A DNA stretch of 49,776 nt from NCBI GenBank assembly GCA_003450815.1, contig DMES01000065.1, positions 1 to 49,776 on the forward strand, written 5' to 3'. Each line of letters begins with the position of its first letter. Within the stretch, counting starts at the first letter, position 1. The position numbers were made by a program, and so were the translations under genes. The DNA is from Elusimicrobiota bacterium. Its GTDB lineage: Bacteria > Elusimicrobiota > Elusimicrobia > Elusimicrobiales > UBA9959. Below, piece after piece: positions 27,301 through 34,936 of this stretch. A model generated the notes under the pieces. It was given only the letters and a program-made list of their open reading frames with translations. It was not told the origin of the DNA and ran no database searches.

Positions 27301-27732
27301 CTTGAAATGACCATGAAAATAAAGACAGTCGCTGATAGCCCCGGGGAAACGGCAGGCATAGGCAAAGGTATAGGTGAAGCAAGCGGCATCATGTCAACTC
27401 TTGTTAAACCTAAACCTGCCGTCGGGGAACAGACCGGTGTACCGACGCCGTCCGCTTTGGGATTGGAAGCGCCGGTCTCCGGCTCCGCCGGTCAGTCCGC
27501 CGACGGGAAGCAGACAGGCGGCGGAATAACAGCCAATGCGACACCCCCTGAACTGCTGACAAAACCTGACGCTGCAAAACCGTCGGAGCCGGTTCAAGCG
27601 CCGGTTCCTAAGCCAAAAGCGCCAGACAATGCCGGCGCCCCGGCTACCCCGGCTGGCTTAGTGCTTCCGGCGGGCGGGGGGGATTTTGAAAAGACCCTTC
27701 CGCTTATTTATCCCGAAGAGGAAAATAAATGA
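24361..27732 (+). CDS. CHASE2-domain Ser/Thr protein kinase, 1123 aa
   Basis: An N-terminal membrane anchor (about 5-25) and an extracytoplasmic CHASE2 sensor (about 35-365; AELKFYDFRAR and EIAIIEINDDSI are typical) are followed by three membrane helices (about 375-445). A short TPR-like stretch (about 480-530) comes next. The kinase domain (about 575-835) has GKGAMGIVY, VAIKTM, HRDIKPAN, DFG and SPEQ. A roughly 250-residue Pro/Ala/Lys-rich tail ends with an acidic tip. It likely phosphorylates Ser/Thr targets in response to an external ligand. The start is GTG 24361, set by GGAGG at 24350-24354. It overlaps the phosphatase gene by ATGA. Confidence 0.92.
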   Translation: MKKIIFSNLLWGFALFSVTLLFYFTGSGLETAELKFYDFRARVSAASSARNEIAIIEINDDSISKIGRWPWPRSKVAEMLLCLSSATARPSVIGLNILFSEPEKNSGVELGDYLKTRYRALVSAQKIRETKDSDFSKIIDEARMGMDNDSKLSAAVKAAGNVVLPMYIKTGEPDAKPEPEPQWLKQFSPSIVHSAAPADITADGSQITVPLEVLGSSAAGIGHVNVFADSDGTVRREYPFIPYDQSFYPSFASEIVRVRLKLTPQEVTLSPGAQAAFSGRNKIPLDQASSVLIAFNQSRSSFKYYSFYDVINGKIVPEAFKDKIVLIGITAQGVGTPYVTPVASSLQAVEFTANVIGDILEGRFISRPEWANPAELGLIVFTGLFVIFLLPRLKAGLGAGLTAFMLISLVGTGVFLFTSKSMWLKTLYPSFLLVAGYILIVSKRFFSTEKKKELIEVSAIETNKMLGLSFQGQGMLDLAFEKFRLCPVDGTMKDLLYNLALDFERKRQFNKAVAVYGHISVKDPAYKDIKDKMEMLTKASNGAVFGGQLGGKAGGGDSTMLVAGSSTIPTLGRYEITKELGKGAMGIVYLGKDPKINRIVAIKTMRFEEGIEEKALKELKDRFFREAQAAGNLSHPNIVKIFDAGEEQEIAYIAMELLKGDDLKKWTTKGSLLPLEKTLEYMQKSAEALDYAHKGGVIHRDIKPANIMLLDDGTVRVADFGIARIQESSKTATGTVMGTPYYMSPEQIAGKKVDGRADIFSLGVTMFELLTGERPWKGGDAVGTLFFQITADPYPDPMICNPALTKDMVAIIDKALKKNPDERYQTAGQMAEDIKNILHKTPRSAEGPKAPADSAKPSTLAPEQKKPAVVPAQQAKPVPMKAAAGASAARIDAASAPATTPQPPGAVVKPMAPPLSKPTAGIPAASQASITDPQLKKPAPAQAIKPLTSAPAPVPPMPAVQAAKPQIQPSPALELAPREGLEMTMKIKTVADSPGETAGIGKGIGEASGIMSTLVKPKPAVGEQTGVPTPSALGLEAPVSGSAGQSADGKQTGGGITANATPPELLTKPDAAKPSEPVQAPVPKPKAPDNAGAPATPAGLVLPAGGGDFEKTLPLIYPEEENK

Positions 27733-28538
27733 CCTTTAAAATTGAATTCGCCTGGCAATCTGACGCGGGCAAAATCAGAAAAAATAATGAAGACAGCGCG
27801 CTTGTTGACCAGGATTTAGCCCTTGCCATTGTTGCCGACGGCATGGGCGGGCACAACTCAGGCGAAGTGGCCAGTTCGCTGGCGGTTAAGGTTACCCGCG
27901 ACAAATACGATTCCATGCGGCGCACCAACATGCAACCTGCCCCTTTTAATAAAAAATTTCTGCTTGGAACCAACCAGCTGGGCTTCGCCGTGCAATTGGC
28001 CAATTCGGTTATTTACGAAGCGGGAAATTCCACCCCCGACAACAAGGGCATGGGCACCACGCTGACATCCGCGCTCCTGAACGGCGACCGCCTTTGCTCC
28101 GCGCATATAGGCGACTCGCGTCTCTACCTTTTTCGCTCCGGCGCGCTTAAACAAATAACCGAGGACCACTCGCTTGTAATGGACCATGTGCGCAAGGGCC
28201 TGATTACGGTAGAACAGGCTGAGAAATCCCCGCTGCAAAATATCCTTACCCGCGCCCTGGGCTCGCAGAAAAACCCTGTCATAGACCTGAGCGAAACGGT
28301 TATCCAGGAGGGAGACCGCCTGTTGATGTGCACCGACGGACTTTTCAAGGCAGTTTCGGAACAAAAAACAGCGGAGATCCTTAAAAGCAGCCCCGATGAC
28401 CGAAAGGCTTGTGAGCTGCTGGTGGAAACTGCTAACATAAACGGCGGACCGGATAACATAACCGTTATAACTGGCACCGTCTATAAAAAGAACTTCAAGG
28501 AAAAGTTCAGAGATATGTTTAAAGAATCGTATGCCTAA
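27729..28538 (+). CDS. PP2C-family Ser/Thr phosphatase
   Basis: A 269-aa metal-dependent phosphatase expected to reverse the neighbouring kinases. Conserved elements: the RKNNEDS entry motif, IVADGMGGH metal site, GMGTTLTSAL, HIGDSRLYL, CTDGLFK and the GGPDNITV metal-binding end. There is no membrane segment, matching the soluble PrpC/Stp type, with about 25 additional residues at the C-terminus. It is translationally coupled on both sides (4-bp overlap with the CHASE2 kinase, 8-bp with the FHA gene). Confidence 0.95.
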   Translation: MTFKIEFAWQSDAGKIRKNNEDSALVDQDLALAIVADGMGGHNSGEVASSLAVKVTRDKYDSMRRTNMQPAPFNKKFLLGTNQLGFAVQLANSVIYEAGNSTPDNKGMGTTLTSALLNGDRLCSAHIGDSRLYLFRSGALKQITEDHSLVMDHVRKGLITVEQAEKSPLQNILTRALGSQKNPVIDLSETVIQEGDRLLMCTDGLFKAVSEQKTAEILKSSPDDRKACELLVETANINGGPDNITVITGTVYKKNFKEKFRDMFKESYA

Positions 28539-29217
28539 ACTTCTGCTTAAATTTGAAACGGCCGTTATAAAAGAAATAAAGCTGGATAAGCCGGTTTTTA
28601 CCATAGGCAGGAAGCCGGACAATGATATTCCGCTTGATCATTCTACTGTTTCAGGCCACCACTGCAAAATTTATTCAGCCGGCGGCTCCTGGTTTGTTGA
28701 GGATCTTAACTCAACCAACGGCACTTCCGTCAACGGCAAGCGAGTGCTTAAAGCCGGTTTGCGCCAAAACGACGCCATAACCATAGTACAATATTCGCTG
28801 ATTTTCTACGACGACGCCCCTGCGGCCCAAAGCGCGCAGCAGACAGGGGCGCCGGCAGCGCCCAAACCCCTGACATCCCCGGCGGACCTGCCTCCGCAGA
28901 AAACCCTGCCTAAAGCCGCCCTGGAAATTCTTGAAAACCCTGTCGGCAGCAAGAAGGAATTCGAGTTGACCGCCCTTTCCACCTATATAGGAAAATCTTC
29001 CCAGGCAAATATTCTCTACAAGGCTAGCGGGCTTTTTGGCAGCGGCCCCGACATGGCCGCCGTTATCACCCTGCGTTCGGAAGGCTACTTTCTCACTCCG
29101 GTCAAGGAAGGCTACGCCAAACACAACGGCGATCCCCTTAACGCCAAAACGCTTCTTAATGACGACGACATTATAGAAGTAGGAGCCACCAAATTCCGGT
29201 TTTTCATAAAAAAATAG
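28531..29217 (+). CDS. FHA-domain protein with a second, degenerate FHA-like domain
   Basis: A 228-aa soluble phosphothreonine reader. FHA domain (about 5-95): FTIGRKPDNDI (Arg for phosphate), STVSGHHCKI and LNSTNGTSVNG are all intact. After a Pro/Ala linker, about 130-228 repeats the FHA strand pattern (STYIGKSSQANILYK ... AVITLRSEGYFLTPV ... DDDIIEVGATKFRFF) but lacks the Arg/Ser/His/Asn core, so it probably does not bind phosphothreonine. As the last gene of the kinase-phosphatase run it is the likely reader or scaffold. Confidence 0.88.
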   Translation: MPKLLLKFETAVIKEIKLDKPVFTIGRKPDNDIPLDHSTVSGHHCKIYSAGGSWFVEDLNSTNGTSVNGKRVLKAGLRQNDAITIVQYSLIFYDDAPAAQSAQQTGAPAAPKPLTSPADLPPQKTLPKAALEILENPVGSKKEFELTALSTYIGKSSQANILYKASGLFGSGPDMAAVITLRSEGYFLTPVKEGYAKHNGDPLNAKTLLNDDDIIEVGATKFRFFIKK

Positions 29218-29480
29218 CAACTTCTTCAGTAGGAAGAAAACAGAATTCAGAAGTTAGCCTGAATTCCCCAGTTGCAACGCCATAAACGTCTGAGCAAACC
29301 GGAATCCAGAGTTCCGTCGGTATATGGACACCGGCTTCCGCCGGTGTGACGAAGCAACTGAGTTTTTCAGGTTAGAAGTCAGGAGCCAGTAACCTACCGG
29401 AAGCTTGTTCTCATAGGATATTCTGAATTCTGACTACTGAATTCCATCTTTCTGTAACCCACCTTCCAGCCTCCCCATAT
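29218..29480. repeat. Repeat-like spacer before groES
   Basis: No gene seen. It contains CAGAAGTTAG (29248-29257), TTAGAAGTCAGGAGCCAG, CTGAATTCTGACTACTGAATTC and a small hairpin ACCGGC-TTCC-GCCGGT inside GGACACC...GGTGTGAC. This patchwork resembles other spacers in the window and the odd stretch inside mtnA. Confidence 0.5.
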
Positions 29481-29482
29481 TA

Positions 29483-29509
29483 TTAGCAGTCCCACATAAA
29501 GAGTGCTAT
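29483..29509. promoter_or_regulatory. CIRCE operator 1 (HrcA site)
   Basis: TTAGCAGTC-N9-GAGTGCTAT matches the CIRCE consensus TTAGCACTC-N9-GAGTGCTAA at 16 of 18 positions with exact spacing. Its last base is the first base of the -35 box. HrcA itself is not in the window. Confidence 0.88.
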
Positions 29510-29537
29510 TGACACTTAAAATCACTTTTGCTAAAAT
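29509..29537 (+). promoter_or_regulatory. groESL promoter
   Basis: A perfect TTGACA (29509-29514), 17-base spacer and TAAAAT (29532-29537). It is flanked by one CIRCE element on each side, so bound HrcA would cover both promoter boxes. Confidence 0.88.
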
Positions 29538-29563
29538 TAGCAATTGTAGGGTTCAAGTGCTAA
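29537..29563. promoter_or_regulatory. CIRCE operator 2 (HrcA site)
   Basis: TTAGCAATT-N9-AAGTGCTAA matches the CIRCE consensus at 15 of 18 positions with exact 9-base spacing. It starts on the last base of the -10 box and lies in the transcribed leader. Confidence 0.75.
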
Positions 29564-29609
29564 AAATCATTTTCTAAAAAACAAGCACTTTAAACAAGGA
29601 GGCAGTAAT

Positions 29610-29918
29610 ATGGCAGAAATAGCGACAAAAATAAAAATCCAGCCGCTCGGAGACAGGGTAATCATAAAGGCCCTTGAGCCGAAGGAAACAAGAAAAGGCG
29701 GCATTATAATACCTGAAACCGCCAAGGAAAAACCGCAGGAAGGCGAAGTGGTGGCCGTGGGTAAGGGGAAAATAGCCGAAGACGGCAAACTTATCATCAT
29801 GGAAGTAAAAACCGGCGATCGCGTGCTCTACGGAAAATATTCCGGCACCGAAATCAAGATAAACGACGAAGAATATCTCATCATGCGCGAGGAAGACGTC
29901 CTCGGCATCGTGCGGTAA
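29610..29918 (+). CDS. groES: Co-chaperonin GroES
   Basis: The 102-aa product has IQPLGDRVIIKALEPKETRKGGIIIPETAKEKPQEG, the conserved N-terminal half with the mobile loop that docks on GroEL, here described by segment only (about residues 9-43). The C-terminal DRVLYGKYSGTEIKI strand and EEDVLGIV end are standard. AAGGAGG lies 7 bases before the ATG. It is the first gene of the groES-groEL operon under CIRCE control. Confidence 0.97.
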   Translation: MAEIATKIKIQPLGDRVIIKALEPKETRKGGIIIPETAKEKPQEGEVVAVGKGKIAEDGKLIIMEVKTGDRVLYGKYSGTEIKINDEEYLIMREEDVLGIVR

Positions 29919-29953
29919 TAACGCAATACTATAAGGAAAGGAGAAAAACTAAC

Positions 29954-31594
29954 ATGGCAAAGCAGATAATTTATTCGGAAGAGGGGCGCATGCTCCTGAA
30001 AGCCGGCGTGGACAAGCTGGCCAATGCCGTAAAAGTGACCCTCGGGCCAAAAGGCAAAACGGTCATACTTGCGAAGAAATACGGCTCACCTACCATTATT
30101 GACGACGGCGTAACCATCGCCAAGGAAATAGAGCTTGAAAACAACTTTGAGGACATGGGCGCCCAGCTGGTGCGCGAAGCGGCCTCAAAGACCAACGATA
30201 TCGCCGGAGACGGGACCACCACCGCCACTGTGCTCACCCAGGCTATTTTCACCGAGGGCCTCAAGAACATCACCGCCGGAGCCGACGGCATTCACATCAA
30301 GCGCGGCATAGACAAGGCCGTGCAGGCCATGGTTGAAGATCTCAAAAAAATGGCCAAGCCCGTGAAAACCAAAGAAGAGAAGGCCCAGATAGCCACCATC
30401 TCTGCCAACGACAAGGTAATAGGCGATCTGATAGCCCAGGCCATGGAAAAGGTAGGGCATGAAGGCGTTATCACCGTTGAAGAGGGCAAATCCTCCGAAA
30501 CCGAACTGGATGTAGTGGAAGGGATGCAGTTTGACCGCGGCTATGTGTCGCCCTACTTCGTCACCGACCCGGAAAGGATGGAATGCGTTCTTGAGGATGC
30601 CCTTATCCTTATAACCGACAAGAAAATATCCGCCATGAGCGACCTTTTGCCGACACTGGAGAAAATAGTCCAGACAGGCAAACAGTTCCTTATAATAGCG
30701 GAAGACATTGAAGGCGAAGCCCTGGCGACCCTTGTGGTCAATAAGCTGCGCGGCACCCTTAAAGGCTGCGCCGTTAAAGCTCCAGGCTTCGGTGACAGAC
30801 GCAAAGAAATGCTTGAAGACATCGCCATCCTCACCGGCGGCGAAGTTATCAGCGAGGACCGCGGGATGAAGCTTGACAAAACCACCGTTGAACAGCTGGG
30901 CAAAGCCAAGCGCGTGGTTATAGACAAAGAGAACGCGACCATAGTAGACGGCGCGGGCGACAAGGCGGAAATAAAGAAGCGCACCACCCAGGTCCGCAAG
31001 CAGATCGAGGACACCACCTCAGACTACGACAAGGAAAAGCTTGAGGAAAGGCTTGCTAAGCTCTCAGGCGGAGTTGCCGTAATCCGCGTGGGCGCGGCCA
31101 CAGAGACCGAGATGAAAGCCAAGAAATCAAAGATTGAAGACGCCAGAAACGCCACCAAAGCGGGCGTGGCGGAGGGCATCATCCAGGGCGGTGGAGTAGC
31201 CCTCATACGCGCTGCTAAGGCGCTTGACAGGGTAAAAACCGACAATGAGGACGAGAAAACCGGCGTCAACATCGTGCGCAAAGCCATATACGCGCCGCTT
31301 AGGATCATAGCGGAGAACGCGGGAATGGACGGCTCCATCGTCATAGAGAAGATAAAGAACTCTTCCACCGAAATCGGCTTTGACGCCGAAACGCTGACCT
31401 ATGTGGACGTGATGAAAGCCGGAATCGTGGACCCGTTAAAGGTCACGCGCACCGCGCTTGAAAACGCGGCTTCCATAGCCAGCACCCTTCTTACCACCGA
31501 GGCCCTTGTGGCGGACCTCCCCGAGAAGAAAGACAAGATGCCCGCGATGGGCGGAGGAATGGGCGGAATGGGCGGCGGCGGAGATATGTATTAA
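29954..31594 (+). CDS. groL: Chaperonin GroEL
   Basis: A 546-aa 60-kDa chaperonin that folds proteins in an ATP-driven double ring with GroES. The signature segments VTLGPKGKTV and the DGTTTATVL nucleotide-binding loop (about residues 86-94), the KAPGFGDRRK apical/hinge stretch and the C-terminal Gly-Met repeat tail (MGGGMGGMGGGG) are present. Full length, with a canonical GroEL C-terminus. AAGGAG-type sites precede the start and a terminator follows. Confidence 0.98.
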   Translation: MAKQIIYSEEGRMLLKAGVDKLANAVKVTLGPKGKTVILAKKYGSPTIIDDGVTIAKEIELENNFEDMGAQLVREAASKTNDIAGDGTTTATVLTQAIFTEGLKNITAGADGIHIKRGIDKAVQAMVEDLKKMAKPVKTKEEKAQIATISANDKVIGDLIAQAMEKVGHEGVITVEEGKSSETELDVVEGMQFDRGYVSPYFVTDPERMECVLEDALILITDKKISAMSDLLPTLEKIVQTGKQFLIIAEDIEGEALATLVVNKLRGTLKGCAVKAPGFGDRRKEMLEDIAILTGGEVISEDRGMKLDKTTVEQLGKAKRVVIDKENATIVDGAGDKAEIKKRTTQVRKQIEDTTSDYDKEKLEERLAKLSGGVAVIRVGAATETEMKAKKSKIEDARNATKAGVAEGIIQGGGVALIRAAKALDRVKTDNEDEKTGVNIVRKAIYAPLRIIAENAGMDGSIVIEKIKNSSTEIGFDAETLTYVDVMKAGIVDPLKVTRTALENAASIASTLLTTEALVADLPEKKDKMPAMGGGMGGMGGGGDMY

Positions 31595-31630
31595 GAAACA
31601 ACGCCATAAGCCTTAGGCAAAGGCAACAAA

Positions 31631-31660
31631 AACCCCGGGTCCAAAAGGCCCGGGGTTTTT
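31631..31660 (+). terminator. groEL terminator
   Basis: AACCCCGGGTCC, an AAAA loop and GGCCCGGGGTT with one bulged base, followed by TTTTTATT. Confidence 0.85.
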
Positions 31661-31663
31661 ATT

Positions 31664-31704
31664 GGGGACATAATACTTATTTGCTTAATCAGTATTATGT
31701 CCCC
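31664..31704. repeat. REP-like inverted repeat GGGGACATAATAC
   Basis: 13-bp perfect inverted repeats (31664-31676 and 31692-31704) around a 15-base loop, directly behind the groEL terminator. Second of three loci of this family in the window. Confidence 0.85.
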
Positions 31705-31755
31705 ATATTGATCAAAAAAGATGGAAAGGTTTTGCGTTGGGGCTCGACTGGGTTC

Positions 31756-31940
31756 GAGGGTAAATTCCCTGTGCGCTCCAAGACCGGGTTTTGCCGAAGA
31801 AGCCCGGGGTCTTCCGCCGGCGTGCGAACTCGGCCCGCACACAGTGCGGGCCTCAAACATTCACCGCCGTCGCTAATGATAGCGATACGCTCCAGACCCC
31901 GGCTTAAACCCTCTAAGGAGCGCACAGGGAATTTACCCTC
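31756..31940. repeat. Palindromic element A (185 bp)
   Basis: Ends in 24-bp perfect terminal inverted repeats (31756-31779 and 31917-31940; left arm begins GAGGGTAAATTCCCTGTGCG). Inside are a stem pairing AGACC with GGTCT (31781-31811), a 9-bp perfect hairpin GGCCCGCAC-ACA-GTGCGGGCC (31832-31852) and a 6-bp hairpin TCGCTA-ATGA-TAGCGA (31870-31885). A closely similar copy in opposite orientation is at 33445-33637. The rest of 31941-32164 shows no gene. Confidence 0.92.
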
Positions 31941-32164
31941 TCCCTTGCATAGTCATACATATCTCTTTAAGTAATGTATCCCCACCCCGTAGATACATCC
32001 AAACCCACCCCAAAGGTCGCAGCCAGCCTCAATGAATTGCTACAATTAAAACTTGGTTAGGCTTCTGGGGAAATAAATACAAATTGATCTGTTTATAACT
32101 TCATAAGTAAGATTTAACTATATGATCTCTGTGTTTGTGCCCAGTTTAGCGACTTGGAGGAATT

Positions 32165-33388
32165 ATGCAAAAGAAATGTCCGCTTTGTAATCAAACAGTC
32201 TCACAGACACTTTATGAGAGGATAACTGGAATTTGGAAAGAAAGACGGCTCCAAGAAAAAGCCCTTAAAGAGGAAAAGAGAAAACTTCTCGCGCAGCAGA
32301 AAGAAAATGAAAAAAAGCTTCTTTTAGAGAGTAAGCGGTTAAAATTAGAACAAAAGACTGTTATTCAAAACCAAGTAGCAGCGCAAACAAAAAGATTCGA
32401 CGGGCAGCTTGCCAGATTAGAACAGCAAAAGAACAAGATTGCCGAACAAGCAAACAAAAGAATTCTTGCCGCAGCGAAAAATGCAGAAAGAGAGGGGTAC
32501 CGTAAAGGCAATAAACAAATGAAAGATAGGTTGGTGGAATCTGTGAAGAAAGAAGTAGAAAAAGCCACTGCAAAAAAAGAAAGGGAAAACATACAAATCC
32601 GCCGTACGCTCGCCTCCACTACTGAGCAGATGTCTACCCTTAAAAAACAGGGACAACAAGCGCAGGATAAGATCAGAAATCTGGAGGGCCAGCTTAAGAA
32701 TAGAACCACACCTCAGAACGAAGGCTTACTTTATGAAGATGAACTTCTTAAAGCATTAAAAAAAGACTTTCCAAAAGACAAGCTTACACACACTGGGAAA
32801 GGTGGAGATATTCTGCATGAAGTTATTATTAACGGCGAAGCAGTGGGATGCATAGTATATGAGTGTAAGCGCGTTGGACATTGGAATGCGTCTCATGTAG
32901 AGCAAACCGCAAAGGCTAAGCTTACGCGAGAAGCCGACTATGCGGTTTTAGTAACCAATGCCGAGAAGAAAGGGACCAGTGGTTTCTTCGTAGAGAAAGG
33001 CGTTATTGTGATTAATCCAGGTGGTGTGCTTGCCATTGCCAACATACTCCGCGATCAGATTATTACGATTGCACGCCTTAAGCTGAGCAAGGCGCAAAAA
33101 GAGGAAGCTGTCGAAAACACGCTTCGGTATCTTGAAGGGCCAGAGTTTAGGAATTCAATTGAAATCGTTATTCGTAAAACCCAGGAGATGCATGAGGATT
33201 TAAAAAAAGAGTGTAAAGACCATGTTAAAGCTTGGGGGAAAAGGCACGACATGCTCAAAACCATCTACATTAATGCGGCGCAAGTTCAGACCAAGACAAC
33301 CGCTTTAATTGCTGGGAAGAAAAATGTGGCAATTGATCAGCCCATTCCCTTTCCAGCATTGGAGTTCGAAAAAGTACAAGGAAAATAA
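32165..33388 (+). CDS. Coiled-coil protein with zinc knuckle and DUF2130-like nuclease domain
   Basis: A 407-aa protein. It opens with CPLCNQ, half of a zinc-ribbon-like motif, and residues about 25-185 are a long, highly charged coiled coil. The domain at about 190-300 has NEGLLYEDELLKALKKDFP, then GKGGDILHEV and GCIVYECKRV. The Asp of GGD and the E-x-K of ECK fit a PD-(D/E)XK nuclease active site, as proposed for DUF2130. A helical tail follows. GGAGG (32156-32160) marks ATG 32165. The gene is flanked by two inverted palindromic elements (31756-31940, 33445-33637), so it looks like cargo of a mobile or exchanged cassette. Its substrate and role are unknown; DUF2130 members are sometimes found near defence genes. 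Confidence 0.82.
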   Translation: MQKKCPLCNQTVSQTLYERITGIWKERRLQEKALKEEKRKLLAQQKENEKKLLLESKRLKLEQKTVIQNQVAAQTKRFDGQLARLEQQKNKIAEQANKRILAAAKNAEREGYRKGNKQMKDRLVESVKKEVEKATAKKERENIQIRRTLASTTEQMSTLKKQGQQAQDKIRNLEGQLKNRTTPQNEGLLYEDELLKALKKDFPKDKLTHTGKGGDILHEVIINGEAVGCIVYECKRVGHWNASHVEQTAKAKLTREADYAVLVTNAEKKGTSGFFVEKGVIVINPGGVLAIANILRDQIITIARLKLSKAQKEEAVENTLRYLEGPEFRNSIEIVIRKTQEMHEDLKKECKDHVKAWGKRHDMLKTIYINAAQVQTKTTALIAGKKNVAIDQPIPFPALEFEKVQGK

Positions 33389-33444
33389 AAATATTTTACT
33401 TAAACTATTAAGGTGTAAAATATAATTCAGGCAAGGATACAATA

Positions 33445-33637
33445 GGAGAGGGTAGGTTCCCTCTGCGCTCCATTTGAGGGTTTAAGCCCGGGGGCTGGAG
33501 CGAATCGCTATCATTAGCGACGGCGAGGAATGTTTGAGGCCCACACTGTGTGCGGGCCGAGTTCCGCAGCCGGCGGAAGACCCCGGGCTTCTTCCCCAAA
33601 ACCCGGTCTTGGAGCGCAGAGGGAACCTACCCTCTCC
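33445..33637. repeat. Palindromic element B (193 bp), inverted copy of A
   Basis: 27-bp perfect terminal inverted repeats (33445-33471 and 33611-33637). Its reverse complement aligns along the full length of element A with scattered differences. Within the 24-bp terminal arms the three positions that differ from A (AA to GG, and G to C) are changed in both arms so that pairing is kept. The inner 9-bp stem has one change that makes a G-U pair when read in the sense of A. Confidence 0.92.
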
Positions 33638-33685
33638 TCTATCAAGAAAACCGATTTTACATCTTATCGTACCTTTGCTCTGAAA

Positions 33686-34936
33686 TTACGCCGTTTCGGG
33701 AAATTCTACCGGGGAGGGGGTAGCTTCGGGATTACGAAGTCCGTCCTGTTCGGGCGACAACCTGCGGCCAAGGCTTGAGAAACCCAATGATGCAATAACC
33801 GCCACAAAGGCCACAATAAACCAGGGGCCTTGCTGGAAAACCGGGCTTATCATACCTATCGCGTTGGAACCCACAAGAATACCCGCCGAACTGCCCACCT
33901 GCTGGAATACGCCCTGCACTCCCAGGTAGCGCCCCTTTTCACCTCGCGGCGCCATATTCGCCCCCAGCGCCTGCAAACCAGGCGAAACAGCCATCTCCCC
34001 CAGCGTCACAATAGCTATGGCCGCCCCAGCCACCCAGAAAGAGGGGGAAAAACCGAACACAAGATATCCCGCTCCATAAAAAATGGCCCCAACGGCAAGC
34101 CCCGCTGTTATACGGCGACGTTCAAGTACGCGCGTCATTAAATACTGAAACGCCACCACCATCAAACCGTTTATAGAAAAAAGCAGCCCTATCTCCGCTT
34201 CAGAAAACCCCAGGTACTTCTTTGAATAAAGAGAACTTGAAACCACAAGCTGGCTCATAACAGCACAAATGGTGAAAGTAAAAACACAGAAACGCAGAAA
34301 ATGCCCGTTTTTCAAAGCGACAACAGCCGCCCCAAGGCGCGGGGGGGAGAATTTCCCGCTGGCCGCGCCAGGAGCGTCTTTAATAAAAAGCACCAAAATA
34401 ACCGCGCATACCGCGTAAACGCCTGCCGTCACAAAAAACATAAGCGAGTAGGAACCTTCAGCCAGAAATCCGCCCAGCGCCGGCCCCAGCGCCCAGCCCG
34501 CGTTATTGCCCATTCGCAGCAATCCGTATGCCTTCAGCCTGCGCGCCGGGCTTACAAAATCCGCCACCCAGGATCTGGCGGCGGGATGGAAAAAAGAGCC
34601 GGTAAACATTCCCAGCGGGTGAAAGACAAAAATTGCCCACAACCCCGCCCCGCTGTAAACTATCCAGGCAATAACAGCTATCAGAACCGAACGCAGCGCC
34701 AGTGAAAACACCATAACCTTGCGCCGCCCTATCGCATCGGAAATTTCACCGCCTATAAACTGGGCCGAAGACGCGACAAGCATTGAAAGGGATAGAAATA
34801 CTCCCACCCAGCCCATGGGCACCCCGCGCTGGGAACTTAGATAAACCGCCAGAAAAGGAAAGGAAATAGCGTAGCCGGCTGTCATAACGCCTTCAGCAGC
34901 AACCAGGAACCAGAAACCGGCGGGACGCTTTTCCAT
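33686..34936 (-). CDS. MFS transporter, 416 aa
   Basis: Twelve probable membrane helices. The loop between helices 2 and 3 carries GGEISDAIGRRKVM, the major-facilitator motif A (G-x3-D-x-G-R-R), and a second-half equivalent is weaker. The general pattern fits drug or sugar efflux in the inner membrane. Substrate is not predictable. It converges with the repeat-flanked DUF2130-like gene and has no operon partner. Confidence 0.9.
   Translation of the reverse strand: MEKRPAGFWFLVAAEGVMTAGYAISFPFLAVYLSSQRGVPMGWVGVFLSLSMLVASSAQFIGGEISDAIGRRKVMVFSLALRSVLIAVIAWIVYSGAGLWAIFVFHPLGMFTGSFFHPAARSWVADFVSPARRLKAYGLLRMGNNAGWALGPALGGFLAEGSYSLMFFVTAGVYAVCAVILVLFIKDAPGAASGKFSPPRLGAAVVALKNGHFLRFCVFTFTICAVMSQLVVSSSLYSKKYLGFSEAEIGLLFSINGLMVVAFQYLMTRVLERRRITAGLAVGAIFYGAGYLVFGFSPSFWVAGAAIAIVTLGEMAVSPGLQALGANMAPRGEKGRYLGVQGVFQQVGSSAGILVGSNAIGMISPVFQQGPWFIVAFVAVIASLGFSSLGRRLSPEQDGLRNPEATPSPVEFPETA

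Noticed and set aside
30553..31017. Long frames opposite groEL (also opposite pnp, the SulP gene and ftsK)
   Set aside because: Shadow frames of strongly biased coding sequence; no start signals and no plausible protein.
31681..31974. 97-aa frame and its opposite-strand partners over palindrome A
   Set aside because: They are produced by the inverted-repeat element; the same applies to frames over 33408-33599 and 33530-33778 in element B.
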